Shown one piece after another: positions 1 through 8,607 of a stretch of 64,000 bases of DNA (positions are counted from its first letter, which is position 1; each line of letters begins with the position of its first letter). A model generated the notes under the pieces. That model was given only the letters and a program-made list of their open reading frames with translations. It was not told the DNA's origin and did not search any database. The stretch covers positions 2,170,001 through 2,234,000 of the forward strand of contig CAKKNE010000003.1 in NCBI GenBank assembly GCA_918797485.1, given 5' to 3'. Source of the stretch: Pelagomonas calceolata. Lineage: Eukaryota > Sar > Pelagophyceae > Pelagomonadales > Pelagomonadaceae. A program made the position numbers and the translations under genes.

Positions 1-28
1 CCCAACACACTGGTTGATGTCCACACAG
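1..28 (-). mobile_element. Introner element IE1 (partial)
   Basis: Only one terminus is inside the window: CTGTGTGGACATCAA on the minus strand (one mismatch to the 15-bp consensus) followed by CCAGTGTG. The adjacent target copy is 29-36, GTATTTGT in gene sense, which provides the GT 5' splice site of the LCB2 intron (phase 2). The second target copy is outside the window. Confidence 0.85.
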
Positions 29-977
29 ACAAATACGCCTTGTACTTCTTCGCCACTTTCGAGATGTTCTTCAGGTCGCAGATCTCGCCCTCCATGCTAT
101 AAATGCCCTCGACCATGACGAGGATCTTGCGCCACGGCCGCCGCGTCCGAGGTCTCCCGTACGCGATGGCCTCGCGCAGCACCTCTTCGAGCGCTTTCGC
201 GTCGTTGTGCTTGAAGGACCGGATCAAGGCGCCGGAGGCCCGACACCCAGCGACGATCGACGAGTGGTTGAGCTCATCACTGACGATCAGGTCACCTCTT
301 CCCACCAGCGCCGGTACGGTCGTCGAATTCGTGCCGTAGCCCATGTTGAACACGACCGCGTCCTCCTTGCCCACGAACTTCGCGACTTTCGCTTCGAGCT
401 TCCTGTGGAGGGGTGTCGTGCCCACGCCCGTCCTCGTGCCTCCACAACTCGTCGGCCACTCTCGCGCCGCTTTGAGTACGGGTTCTCCACAAGTGTTCAT
501 CCAGTCGTCGGCAAATCCTAAATAGTTGTAGGAGCCCAGGTTCAAACACCTACGTTCCTTGCCCGTCTGGATGAGCTCCGACGTCTCCGGGTGCGGCGCG
601 CGCTCCTGCACCGTGATCCAGGCCGACGGCGACGAGCAGATGGGCCGGTTGAAGACGTCGATGATGCGATCATACAAACGACGTGTGTAGAAGTTCTCCC
701 ACGACTTGAGGAGCGGCGCGAGCTTCGTCTGTGGTTTCGACTTGAGCGTGGCGAAGCGCGTCCGTCCCGTCAAGCGCCCCCAGAAGTCCCGCAGGTGGCC
801 GACGGCGATGAGCAACGTGTAGGCGAAGTACGTCGTGAATTCCGTGAAAAAGGACATATCGACGTCCTCCGCGGGCACGATCGCGGGCCGCTCGCCGCGC
901 GCGTTGCTCGGCGTGAAGGGCGCGGGCTTGGGCCGGCGCGGGGGCGTGCCCGGCGCGGCTTTGCCGTTCGTCGCCAT
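1..977 (-). CDS. SPTLC2: Serine palmitoyltransferase subunit 2 (LCB2/SPTLC2), 3' part outside window
   Basis: Known role of the family: PLP-dependent condensation of serine with palmitoyl-CoA in the ER, the first step of sphingolipid synthesis. The ATG is at 977 on the minus strand and exon 1 runs to 37 (313 codons plus two bases). Seen: a hydrophobic segment near residues 45-65, then the LCB2 hallmarks LNLGSYNYLGFA (about residue 147), TGVGTTPLHRKLE where most homologues have GNLDIH-like sequence, SDELNHSSIVAG, and VEGIYSMEGEICDL. Exon 1 ends KKYKA and is cut by an introner whose target duplication begins GTATTTGT; joining there predicts KYKAYLY, as in LCB2 proteins just before VDEAHS. The PLP-binding lysine region lies left of the window. 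The frame is open throughout, so this is a normal gene cut by the window edge. Confidence 0.9.
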   Translation of the reverse strand, partial: MATNGKAAPGTPPRRPKPAPFTPSNARGERPAIVPAEDVDMSFFTEFTTYFAYTLLIAVGHLRDFWGRLTGRTRFATLKSKPQTKLAPLLKSWENFYTRRLYDRIIDVFNRPICSSPSAWITVQERAPHPETSELIQTGKERRCLNLGSYNYLGFADDWMNTCGEPVLKAAREWPTSCGGTRTGVGTTPLHRKLEAKVAKFVGKEDAVVFNMGYGTNSTTVPALVGRGDLIVSDELNHSSIVAGCRASGALIRSFKHNDAKALEEVLREAIAYGRPRTRRPWRKILVMVEGIYSMEGEICDLKNISKVAKKYKAYLSVWTSTSVL

Positions 978-1277
978 GGCTGCGGTCGCGTCGCCTTTTT
1001 GGCTGCGCTGAGGTCAAAACCAGTACCTCGCTGGCAAGCGGTGCTAGTTGCCGCCGGGCGGCGAGGCTGTTTGCCGCTTGCAACTGGGGCTGTGGCTTTT
1101 GCAAAACCACTGTATCGCGTGCTGCTAGGGCTTTTGGACGGGAGTATAGCCCGCCAGGCAAGCCGTCGAGCTTTAGCTTGCTAGTGTGTTACATGCCGCT
1201 AGCTCTCCGGTTTTGCTTTAAATTTGGCAGCCTTGGGCAGCCCAAAATGCAAGAACAGACGTGTCGTTGATGGAACC
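978..1277. promoter_or_regulatory. Divergent intergenic region, LCB2 / sulfotransferase
   Basis: About 300 bases separate the two start codons. The region holds one copy of the CTAGTG...CGCTAGC palindrome (1181-1203) and repeated TTGC/TGCAAC words; no gene is seen. Confidence 0.5.
1181..1203 (+). promoter_or_regulatory. Dispersed palindromic promoter motif, copy a
   Basis: CTAGTGTGTTACAT followed by GCCGCTAGC. It lies 75-97 bp upstream of the sulfotransferase ATG and about 205 bp upstream of the LCB2 ATG. Confidence 0.6.
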
Positions 1278-2198
1278 ATGATGCTCGATACGACGACGGA
1301 GGAGCGGCGGGCGGCGCGGCGCCGGCGGCGCGAGCGCCTCGCGTCGCAGGACCGCGACGTTAATGTGAGGGGCATCGTCGCCGCCGGCGTCGCGGCGATG
1401 GCATTACTAGGATTGAGCCACCACCTCCTGCTGCCCGATACCGCCGACGCGGGGAGCCACCACTTGCGACGACCGATGGAGCAGGAGGCGCCGTTCCCGC
1501 GGCTCACGCGGAAGCAGCGCGACGCCTTCGGCCACCACGTCTTCGTGGACCACACGCATGGGCTGGTGCTCTGCGCCATCCCCAAGGTTGGTTCTACTGA
1601 ATTAGCACGATTGATTCTACGAATGGGCAACTCGAGCCACTGGCGGCGCGACCCGCAGCGGTCGGCGCTCGCGGTGGCGGATCGTGATAAGCATCTCGTC
1701 TCGAAGCTGAGCCTGCAGAAGGCCCAAGCACTTGTGGATGATCGGCGCTACACGTGGGCCGTCTTCTTCCGGGATCCCGCGCAGCGGCTGCTGTCGGCCT
1801 ACCGCAACCGCATCCTCGGCAGAGGAGAAAACGTCACATTTGGGGAATTCGTCTCACGCATCCGTTTAGACAGAAAAGCGGACCCGCACTGGCGGCCGCA
1901 GCGGTACCTGTGCAACAACGAGATGTTGTTGGAGCGCTATGATTTTGTAGGGCAGTTTACACGAATCCAGGCCGACGCGCGGCGCCTGCTCGAGTCGCTG
2001 GGCGCCTGGGACCGCTACGGCGAGAAGGGCTGGGGCGCCCACAAGTCGCGGGCCTCGATCTTCGCGGGCGCGCAACTCCGCGCGAAGGCCGCCTCCGAGG
2101 CCTTCTCGATGCATTACACGCCCTCTCTCTTGACCCGCGTGCGGAAGATGTACGCGATGGACTACGCCCTGCTCCGCAAGGTCGACGCGATGGAGTAA
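1278..2198 (+). CDS. Golgi-type sulfotransferase (sulfotransferase family 2-like)
   Basis: Family role: transfer of sulfate from PAPS to glycans in the Golgi lumen. The 306-residue protein is read from the first ATG (1278), since the frame upstream has no ATG. Seen: a basic cytosolic N-terminus, one membrane segment (about residues 33-50, GIVAAGVAAMALLGL), then a lumenal domain with the PAPS 5'-phosphosulfate loop IPKVGSTELARLIL (about residues 100-113) and the 3'-phosphate motif FFRDPAQRLLSAYRN (about residues 160-175). LCNNEMLLERYDFVGQFTRI matches the C-terminal part of carbohydrate sulfotransferases. A type II topology is inferred. The acceptor sugar cannot be told from the sequence; sulfated cell-wall polysaccharide is a reasonable guess in a marine alga. 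No intron is needed. Confidence 0.8.
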   Translation: MMLDTTTEERRAARRRRRERLASQDRDVNVRGIVAAGVAAMALLGLSHHLLLPDTADAGSHHLRRPMEQEAPFPRLTRKQRDAFGHHVFVDHTHGLVLCAIPKVGSTELARLILRMGNSSHWRRDPQRSALAVADRDKHLVSKLSLQKAQALVDDRRYTWAVFFRDPAQRLLSAYRNRILGRGENVTFGEFVSRIRLDRKADPHWRPQRYLCNNEMLLERYDFVGQFTRIQADARRLLESLGAWDRYGEKGWGAHKSRASIFAGAQLRAKAASEAFSMHYTPSLLTRVRKMYAMDYALLRKVDAME

Positions 2199-2257
2199 CT
2201 GTGTATGTGTTAAGTATTAGCTACAGAATCAGAATTACTCACAGCACAGCGCCGCAC

Positions 2258-3448
2258 TCACTTTCGCTTCGAGCCCTTCTTCTTTTTCGACCCCGCCGAC
2301 TTCTTCTTGCGCGTCGGCGTCGCCGCCGCCGCGGGCAGGAACGAATCGCGCGCGGCGGCCTCGGCTTCGAGCCTGGCCTGCGCCAGCTGCTCGGCCAACT
2401 TGGCCTCCTCGCGTTTCTTTGCGAGCTCGGCCTGCCTTATCTCCTCGCGGAGCCGCTCGCGTTTGGCTTGCCGCTCCTTGCAGAAGGCGCGGTGGTCCGG
2501 CCAGGCGGCCTTCTGGCACGTGCGGGAGCAGTAGAACGCGTGCTCGCAGTCGGTGCACCGGTGCAAGCGCGTCGGACCGTCGCGGTGCCGCGCGCCGCAC
2601 ATGTCGCAGGTGCGACCCGCGGCGGACTTTTCGTTGAACTCGACTTGACCGCCGGTGCCGCCGGGCTGGACGAATTTTCCTCCCATCCCCTCAGCCATCT
2701 GCTGTCCAAAGTACGCCTTAAATGCTTCGAGCAAACCGAGCTCGCGCCACTGCGTGCTGAGCCAGGTGACGCCAGGACAATCGTCGTGGTCGTAACCAGG
2801 CAACGACGCCGTGAGCACCGCCGGGAGCAGCTCGGCAACGCTCAACTCGACCGTCTCATTGCCGCGCAGCACCTCGCACGACAAGGTCCCAGCAATCGCC
2901 GCAAAACACGGCTCGCAGACCAATCGCGGCATGATGGTCATATGCAGTTTCTTCTGTATCCGCTGCGTCCTGCCGCAAAGGATCGCCTTGCCTTCTCGAA
3001 AAAGGGGCATCCAAAGCAACATGTACGTCTTGACGTCCGATTCAACGTGCCGCGCGCCGCAGTGCGGGCACTGTTCGGACACTTCGGGCCCCGGCCACTC
3101 TTTAGTCAGTTCAAAGAGTTCAAAGTTCTTGCGGGATTTGGCAATGTCGCCAGCTTGTAGGACACACCGGCCGCCGACGGCGATAATCGGTGAAAGCATG
3201 CCGTTGGCCGGCTCCTCCGTCGGAACCGGGTGCAAACAGACGACGTGGCCTCCCGCGCAGTCCATCTCTCTCTCGCGTGTGACTTTCAACGTCTGCGGCT
3301 GCAGGGCCGCTACGGAGGCACAGTGCTCGACGCCAGGCGCGAAGCGCAGGGACATACCGAGGCTGCGCATGCCTTCAGTCTCGTCGCCGCCCCATAATAT
3401 TTCATCCGGCTTGCAAATATCTTCCCCAACCAAGCGATCAACGCTCAT
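2258..3448 (-). CDS. MYND-type zinc finger protein
   Basis: 396 residues from the first ATG (3448; an upstream in-frame TTG is not used). The MYND finger is near residues 280-320 with the expected Cys/His spacing: CDMCGARH ... CTDCEHAFYC ... CQKAAWPDHRAFC. It is followed by a charged helical region (KRERLREEIRQAELAKKREE) and a Lys-rich tail (TRKKKSAGSKKKKGSKRK) that could serve as a nuclear signal. The N-terminal 250 residues contain CPHCGARH and CEPCFAAIAG and are not recognised. MYND fingers usually bind proline-rich partners; the specific job is unknown. The gene converges with the sulfotransferase gene (59 bp between stops). Confidence 0.75.
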   Translation of the reverse strand: MSVDRLVGEDICKPDEILWGGDETEGMRSLGMSLRFAPGVEHCASVAALQPQTLKVTREREMDCAGGHVVCLHPVPTEEPANGMLSPIIAVGGRCVLQAGDIAKSRKNFELFELTKEWPGPEVSEQCPHCGARHVESDVKTYMLLWMPLFREGKAILCGRTQRIQKKLHMTIMPRLVCEPCFAAIAGTLSCEVLRGNETVELSVAELLPAVLTASLPGYDHDDCPGVTWLSTQWRELGLLEAFKAYFGQQMAEGMGGKFVQPGGTGGQVEFNEKSAAGRTCDMCGARHRDGPTRLHRCTDCEHAFYCSRTCQKAAWPDHRAFCKERQAKRERLREEIRQAELAKKREEAKLAEQLAQARLEAEAAARDSFLPAAAATPTRKKKSAGSKKKKGSKRK

Positions 3449-3912
3449 CGTGCCGCCCAAGGCGTCTCACAATTGCGCTCACAATTGACCTCTCACAGAG
3501 CTCTAGAGTCTCACTGCTGGGGGTCGGTTTTCATCGATTCTATATATTCCCTCGGAGACTCCACCATTGCTCTAGCAGGCGCTCGCGACGCAAAAATATC
3601 TCTCCTTCCGCTCAGGTAAACTTGCTTGTTTCGGCACCATCACCACCTCTCTCGCAAAGCGCATACGCGCCCGCCGATTACGGGTCCCAGCTTGGCGCTG
3701 CAGCCACGGCGCCACTGCTGCGCAAGGGCTGCTAGCACGGTATCCATCGCTATAGCCAAGGGCAGCATCACAGCATCACACATCACAACCAACACCTTGA
3801 TACAGCATACCATTATCTCGCGCGCGCGCCAAAGATCGACGTCGCCATCCCGCCGACACAAGCTCGGGACCACCAACGCATTGGCCCGTAGGCCAAAAAG
3901 CGAAACGCCAGG
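3449..3912. promoter_or_regulatory. Divergent intergenic region, MYND / transporter
   Basis: About 460 bases between divergent starts, with a TATATATTCC stretch near 3541 and no palindrome copy. Short open frames here have no recognisable content. Confidence 0.4.
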
Positions 3913-5232
3913 ATGGCGGACGACGACGTCAACGCCACATTGGCAGACGACACGTACGACCTCGAGGTCGGCCTCGGCGCTTTCGTGAATGATTTGAGCT
4001 GGACGAAGACGCTCATCGCCCTCGGCCTCCTAATGCTGCTCCTGGGCAGCTACACCCACGAACTAGGACAAATGGAGGTCTCGGACGCGACTTTAGGACT
4101 CAAGACGAACCAGCCCATATCTAAGACGCACGACACGCAGAGCAAGGAAGCGCTGGCATTAGCGTTAGGTATGTTCGGCTGGTCGGCGGCGATCGTCTAC
4201 GTGAACGCTTATATTCTCGATGATTTATGTCCGCTGCCCGCAACAATCACGGCCGTGCAACAATTTGCCTGCTTTGTGGTAGCTTACGTCTGTACGCACG
4301 TCCTGCAGATGACGCGGCCCCTCGACATCTCATGGCGGATCTACGTCAAGTGGCTCGTCCCGCTGGCCGCGACCTTTGCGATCTACCTCTGGGCCGGGAA
4401 TTTATCTTATGTGTACCTGGCGCCGGGGTACGTCCAGATGCTCAAGCCCGTGGCCGGGCCCATCATCTACGGGTTGAGTGTTGTGAACGACCCTTCACTC
4501 TTGTCAAAGTACAAGGCCCTGAATTTTTTGATCGTGTTCGGGAGCGTCGCGCTGACGGCGTCGACGTCGGACGACGATGCGTCCACCCACGCTTTGCGGG
4601 GTGTTTTTTGTATTCTGGCCGCATCGGTCGCGAACGCCGTCTACGCCGTCGGGCTCCAGGTGATCCAAGCTCGGGATTTCGAAGAAGTTAGGTTTAACCC
4701 CCTGACGACGATGCTCTACGTCATGCCGTGTTCCGCGGTGTTTTTATTTGTCATCGCGGCGGTGACCGAGTGGACACCTATTGATTCTTTGTCGTCCTGT
4801 GTAGCGTCGTTGCCGTGGTGGCTGTTGCTGCTGGACTGCGCTTGTAGCGTCGGATTCAATCTGACGATGCTCCGATTCATCGGTACACTGTCGGCGGTGA
4901 ACTACGCGCTCTACTCTCTGCTCAAAGATATTGCTTTGCTCACGATCGCCTTCCTCTTTTTCAGCGAGGAGTTGTACGCGTCGCGAATAGAGGGCTGGGC
5001 TGTGACGATCTGCGGCTGCTGCGTCTGGCACTGTGTGGAAATCAACCAGTGAGTTAGGTTATCCGACGTGGCCATGGGGACAATGTCGCGTCGATGGCGT
5101 GGAATCACCACGCCATCGCGTAGACGCAGCTATGGAAAGCACGTCGCGTCGATGGCGTGGGGCGCCCGAAATTTGATTTCCACACAGGTCTGGCAACACA
5201 GGAAGTTGAGAGAGAGGCGTAATCTACAATAA
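3913..5232 (+). CDS. Drug/metabolite-type transporter (SLC35 / triose-phosphate translocator family)
   Basis: Family role: exchange of nucleotide sugars or sugar phosphates across Golgi, ER or plastid membranes. Two exons, 3913-5022 and 5188-5232, give 384 residues. About ten hydrophobic segments are visible, with family-like stretches such as LAPGYVQMLKPVAGP, NYALYSLLKDIALL and FFSEELYA. The intron is introner IE2. Unspliced reading would end in the element as WHCVEINQ; splicing from the GT of the duplication GTCTGGCA to the terminal CAG restores CGCCVWQHRKLRERRNLQ and a TAA at 5230. The true C-terminus is therefore a short basic tail. Its stop lies within a few bases of the stop of the convergent gene on the other strand. 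Substrate unknown. Confidence 0.8.
5031..5187 (+). mobile_element. Introner element IE2 (157 bp)
   Basis: Perfect 15-bp terminal inverted repeats (CTGTGTGGAAATCAA / TTGATTTCCACACAG) and a perfect 8-bp target duplication GTCTGGCA at 5023-5030 and 5188-5195. It contains the internal core GCGTCGATGGCGTGG twice and its inverted copy CCACGCCATCG once. Intron 5023-5187, phase 0. Element and gene have the same orientation. Confidence 0.95.
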
Positions 5233-6138
5233 TAAAATTAGGAGAGATAGGAGGGACGGCGCCAGCGCGCCCGCGCGGCTGTTGCCTGGAATGTAGTCCT
5301 GTTGTTGCATGTTCGCGAGCGTCGAGTAGCGGTAGACGTAGCAGGCCATCGTCTTTGATAAAGTGACCGTCGCGACGGATCGGGGCTCGGGCATGCACGT
5401 CTCCTCGATCGGCGGGCACGGGATGGCCTGGCAGAGGCGCTGGTAGTCGAGGGAGTTCGCGCACTGGATCGCGACCTGGACGCAGAACGGCCGGCACGGC
5501 GCCACGAGGATCACACCCTTCGACGAGCAGTGGTTCTCGCTCGACTGGTCGACGCCCTCCGAGCCCCACCAGAGGCACATGTACTCATTGACCAATCTTC
5601 GGCAGAGGTCGTTGTCCCGGAAGGTCTTCGACGGGCCGAAGACGTCCAAGTTGGCTACGCGCCGGTCGATGTCGTCACACGAACCAGTGACAGATTGCTC
5701 GGACGGGTAGTACTTGTCCTCGACCAGGTACCCGGCCATGCGCCAGCATGTTTGTAAATCATTTTTACATAAAGAACAGCAGATGTCCGCGGCCTCGCAG
5801 CGGTTCTCTTCTAGCCTCCTACGACGTGTCGCGTTGGTCACCATGAACCGGGGGTCGTGCTCCCTGGGATCGAACATGCCGTCGTCGACCCAGCCGGCCT
5901 CCCAGAAGTACTTCTTGCCGTCCTCGCGCGAGCCCCAGTGGGCACCATCATACTTATTTTGTGTGGTTTTGGCGGGCCAATATCGTTGTACCGTCTGGTG
6001 GAATTTCAGGCGGTAATGATCAAAACGGTGCCAGTGGTTCGAGGGGTAGCCCCCCTCGTGGACCTGGCCTCCCCTAATATGGAAGCGCTGCGGCTCCTGG
6101 GCGGCGCCGACGGCCGTGATGGCGAGGAGTCTGATCAT
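5224..6138 (-). CDS. Secreted or GPI-anchored cysteine-rich protein (Frizzled-like CRD)
   Basis: 304 residues from the ATG at 6138. Seen: a short hydrophobic N-terminus (MIRLLAITAVGAA), a middle region rich in Trp/His/Tyr (SNHWHRFDHYRLKFHQ), then about 18 cysteines between residues 110 and 270 (CEAADICCSLC, CWRMAGYLVEDKYYPSE, LVNEYMCLWWG, CRPFCVQVAIQC, LCQAIPCPPIEETC). The last group resembles the CxxFC/CxxVQ spacing of Frizzled-type cysteine-rich domains. The C-terminus is a hydrophobic stretch (LAPSLLSLLILLL) as in GPI-anchored proteins. Inference: an extracellular surface protein. The stop overlaps the 3' end of the opposite transporter gene. Function unknown. Confidence 0.65.
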   Translation of the reverse strand: MIRLLAITAVGAAQEPQRFHIRGGQVHEGGYPSNHWHRFDHYRLKFHQTVQRYWPAKTTQNKYDGAHWGSREDGKKYFWEAGWVDDGMFDPREHDPRFMVTNATRRRRLEENRCEAADICCSLCKNDLQTCWRMAGYLVEDKYYPSEQSVTGSCDDIDRRVANLDVFGPSKTFRDNDLCRRLVNEYMCLWWGSEGVDQSSENHCSSKGVILVAPCRPFCVQVAIQCANSLDYQRLCQAIPCPPIEETCMPEPRSVATVTLSKTMACYVYRYSTLANMQQQDYIPGNSRAGALAPSLLSLLILLL

Positions 6139-6525
6139 TTTGCCTCAGGGGGCTGCCCTCGATTCGTGGGTGCGCACGGGCAGACAAGTTGCGGGTCAAG
6201 GCGCGCGTCGGCGGTCCCGGGGCCGCGCGACGCGTCCGTGGCGCGCGGGCGTCGCAGAGAGAGCCGGAGGCTGTGTCCAGCGGACCAGCGCCCCGATCGA
6301 CGAACCCGCACGCACCGGTCTCTGGTCGGACCGAGGACTGCCGCAGTGATGGGGACTCGTAGTGGCCTGACAGAGGGATTCTGAAGGATGAGCCTCGGAG
6401 AGGCAGCAACGCGCGCGCTGTGTTCGAGAGCAAAACGCCAGAGAGGCAGCTACGAAGCGTAGGAACGCACGTCTCCGCCGGCGACGCGAGCACGGGATGC
6501 CTATCGTCAACGGGGCAGCCTGAGC
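6139..6525. promoter_or_regulatory. Divergent intergenic region
   Basis: 390 bases between the Cys-rich gene and the cyclase-like gene. Open frames on both strands appear to be GC-rich chance frames. No palindrome copy is seen. Confidence 0.35.
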
Positions 6526-7755
6526 ATGGCCTTCCGCCTCTTCATTGAAAGCAGCCAGGGCAGGCGCCGGGGCCGCCGGCCGCGGCCGCAGCGCATCGAT
6601 GACTACGCGGCGCACTTCCACCACCACCCCTGGCAGGATGCGCAACTCGCCCTCACGCCGCGGCTGCTGAAGCGGTTGGGTGAGGGCGTCGGCGGCACGG
6701 CGGACGACGGCGACGAGAGCAGTGAAGCGGACGCGGAGCGCGCCATCGCGTCGAACGACTATGTTGGAAGTGTAAGCGAGGCCCCGCGGTGCGTTGTTTT
6801 GATCGACGCCAGGGGTTGTGTGGAAGAAGCCCTGAAAAATTGTGATGTGGGAGCGGCCCGTCGCGTCATTCTGAGAATGAGACGTATTTGTGACGACGCG
6901 AAGCTTGGGGAGACGGCCTTGGACGCGCACTGGGAGGCGGACCAGCTCCGGTGTTCCTTCGGGCGGTGTGGCATCGCGCTCGCGTTTTGTGCGCGCGTCG
7001 TCGCCACCGTCGGGCCGGGCTGTCGGGCGGCGCTGCACTTTAGTAGTGATGCCGTCGCGACGGAGTACCCGTCGGGGCGGCCCCATGGTGACTCATGGAA
7101 CGTGTTATGTGAGCTCGTCGAATGCGTCGCAGCGGACGAGCCGCGGTGTTGCGTTTCGGACGCGTTTCATGATAGACTGAAGCGGGAAGGCCTCGATGAC
7201 GACGGCGAGGCCTGGACGCGCATCGAAGGAGGTTATTTAAGGGCGCCCTGGCCCTCGTTGTCGCTGCCTCGCGATTCGTGCGACGTGGTTCTCTCAGAAC
7301 CAATTGATAGGGTCGTGGTCGTGGCGATGGTGTACTTCGACGCGTCCTTGAGAAGTACGAGTCGCCTCTACGTCGAGCGGCGCCGGGCGTTAGATGTCCT
7401 GGAAGAGGTGCTGACCTCGAAAGGAGGCAGGCGCGCGGCGGGGTCGGACACGCTGTATATTTTCGACGCGTGCGTGTCTCGAGCCTTGGACGCGGTGCTG
7501 GCCTCTCGCAAAGCGCTGGAGGGGATCAAGGTGGGCTTCGGCGTCGCGTGCGGCCCGGTCTACGAGGGGGTCGTGGCCGGCTCATGTGTGGGTGTGGCCG
7601 CGCGGCTCTGCGCCCAGCACGGCGTCCTTCTCTCTAAATCCGCCGCGGAGGCGTTGGATCCCGACCATGTTTCTCATCTGCGGACGGTGCCCGTCTTCCT
7701 CCAGGGCTCAGATTCTTCGGGCGGCCTGGAGGAGTTCTGCCAGGTCCTCCTGTGA
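6526..7755 (+). CDS. Protein with two degenerate class III nucleotidyl-cyclase-like domains
   Basis: 409 residues, intronless. The second half resembles a class III adenylyl/guanylyl cyclase fold: VVVVAMVYFDASL (about residue 263), then VGFGVACGPVYEGVVAG and CVGVAARLCAQHGVLLS (about residues 333-370), comparable to the GxxxGxVxxGxxG...NxAARL region of cyclases. The first half has a similar but weaker arrangement (GRCGIALAFCARVVATVGPG ... SWNVLCELVECV). The Asn/Arg transition-state residues and a clear pair of metal-binding aspartates are not evident, so an inactive or regulatory cyclase-like protein is more likely than an enzyme. An upstream exon cannot be excluded. Confidence 0.5.
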   Translation: MAFRLFIESSQGRRRGRRPRPQRIDDYAAHFHHHPWQDAQLALTPRLLKRLGEGVGGTADDGDESSEADAERAIASNDYVGSVSEAPRCVVLIDARGCVEEALKNCDVGAARRVILRMRRICDDAKLGETALDAHWEADQLRCSFGRCGIALAFCARVVATVGPGCRAALHFSSDAVATEYPSGRPHGDSWNVLCELVECVAADEPRCCVSDAFHDRLKREGLDDDGEAWTRIEGGYLRAPWPSLSLPRDSCDVVLSEPIDRVVVVAMVYFDASLRSTSRLYVERRRALDVLEEVLTSKGGRRAAGSDTLYIFDACVSRALDAVLASRKALEGIKVGFGVACGPVYEGVVAGSCVGVAARLCAQHGVLLSKSAAEALDPDHVSHLRTVPVFLQGSDSSGGLEEFCQVLL

Positions 7756-8002
7756 TAGTTTAAGTCTGTTTTGTTGTGTGCTCGGACTCCTCTGGGCTTT
7801 GAGAGAGCACTTAAGCGGTCACGAACGCGAGACTAACTCATGCGTCGGCGTCGAGCGCGATCCCAAAATTTGACTCTCCGGGTTCTCGAGGCTGAACCTC
7901 CGAAGGGGCGCCTCGACCACCTCGACGTCGCCCGCGGGGGGCGACGAGCTCGCATGACGGGGGGATGTCAGTACTTAAACCGCGTAATAAACGCGCGCAT
8001 GC
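7756..8002. repeat. Intergenic region with a partial duplication of the neighbouring gene's 3' end
   Basis: The 50 bp at 7885-7934 are identical to 8009-8058, the last codons of the minus-strand gene at 8003-8509 without its stop. Spacing is 124 bp. The copy is not part of a recognisable reading frame. Confidence 0.8.
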
Positions 8003-8509
8003 TCAGTACTCGAGGCTGAACCTCCGAAGGGGCGCCTCGACCACCTCGACGTCGCCCGTCCTGGGCGCGGGGAGCGTGTCGTCGTGCGCCGGGTACTCCT
8101 TGGCGGGCGTCTTCCCCGTGCCCTGCGTGATCTCGGCCGCCGGCCGGCTCTTCTTCGCCTTCGCGGAGTCGTCGATGCGCTTCTTCGCCGCGTCGTAGCG
8201 CTCCTGGCCGGACGACTCCTGCGACGCCACGACGCAATCCCACTCGGGCGCCTCGAGGTGGGCCTTGACCGCGCCCGCGATCTGCTCGACGGTCGCGGCG
8301 CCGGGCTTCATGACTCCCACGAGGTCCGCGCCCCTTTTTGCTATGGCTCGCGCCGCGGTCTTGGCGTCCTCCTGGGACGGCGCCGCGCCACCCGCGTGGC
8401 CGGTCGGCGCCTGCTGATTAGCACTCCTGCTTGCCAAAAAAGCTTTGGTGGCCTTTTCCGAGGTCGCGCGCACCACTGCACTGTCGGGAGGGCTTGGCTC
8501 TTCCCTCAT
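8003..8509 (-). CDS. Small unknown protein, possibly dynein-light-chain-like
   Basis: 168 residues from ATG 8509. The middle (about residues 65-100) contains ATVEQIAGAVKAHLEAPEWDC followed by VVASQES, which loosely follows the pattern of dynein light chain LC8 (helix, then PTWHCIVG). The flanks are Ala/Lys/Pro-rich. This match is weak and by eye only. The last 17 codons are duplicated immediately downstream (7885-7934). The start codon is only about 100 bp from the divergent membrane-protein gene. Confidence 0.45.
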   Translation of the reverse strand: MREEPSPPDSAVVRATSEKATKAFLASRSANQQAPTGHAGGAAPSQEDAKTAARAIAKRGADLVGVMKPGAATVEQIAGAVKAHLEAPEWDCVVASQESSGQERYDAAKKRIDDSAKAKKSRPAAEITQGTGKTPAKEYPAHDDTLPAPRTGDVEVVEAPLRRFSLEY

Positions 8510-8607
8510 CTTCGAAACGACGACCGCTTTCGACGTAGCGCGCGTGTAAAGGCGCGGAAAACCCGTCTCTTAAAAAAAGTGGGAGCAGTGATTTATATAT
8601 TACGACA

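Noticed and set aside
2201-3160. 319-codon plus-strand frame
   Set aside because: It lies opposite the MYND gene, which has a clear zinc-finger signature; the opposite frame is Arg/Leu-rich without domains, a by-product of GC-rich codons.
5031-5034. Use of CTGT/GTGG inside the introner as the general 5' splice site
   Set aside because: It would keep the frame by adding 12 bases (four residues) at each site, including inside conserved motifs such as PLAC8 CCSC and SDR LLPALRR; the target-derived GT/GC model gives exact family sequences. Only RNA-seq can exclude it fully.
5023-5052. C-terminal WHCVEINQ of the transporter as encoded by the unspliced frame
   Set aside because: It is translation of the introner end (GTGGAAATCAACCAG). 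The same peptide or WKSTS appears at the end of several unrelated frames (15210, 22339, 54667), so it is an artefact of reading into the element.
6196-7086. 296-codon minus-strand frame
   Set aside because: Overlaps the cyclase-like gene antisense and has no recognisable content or signal.
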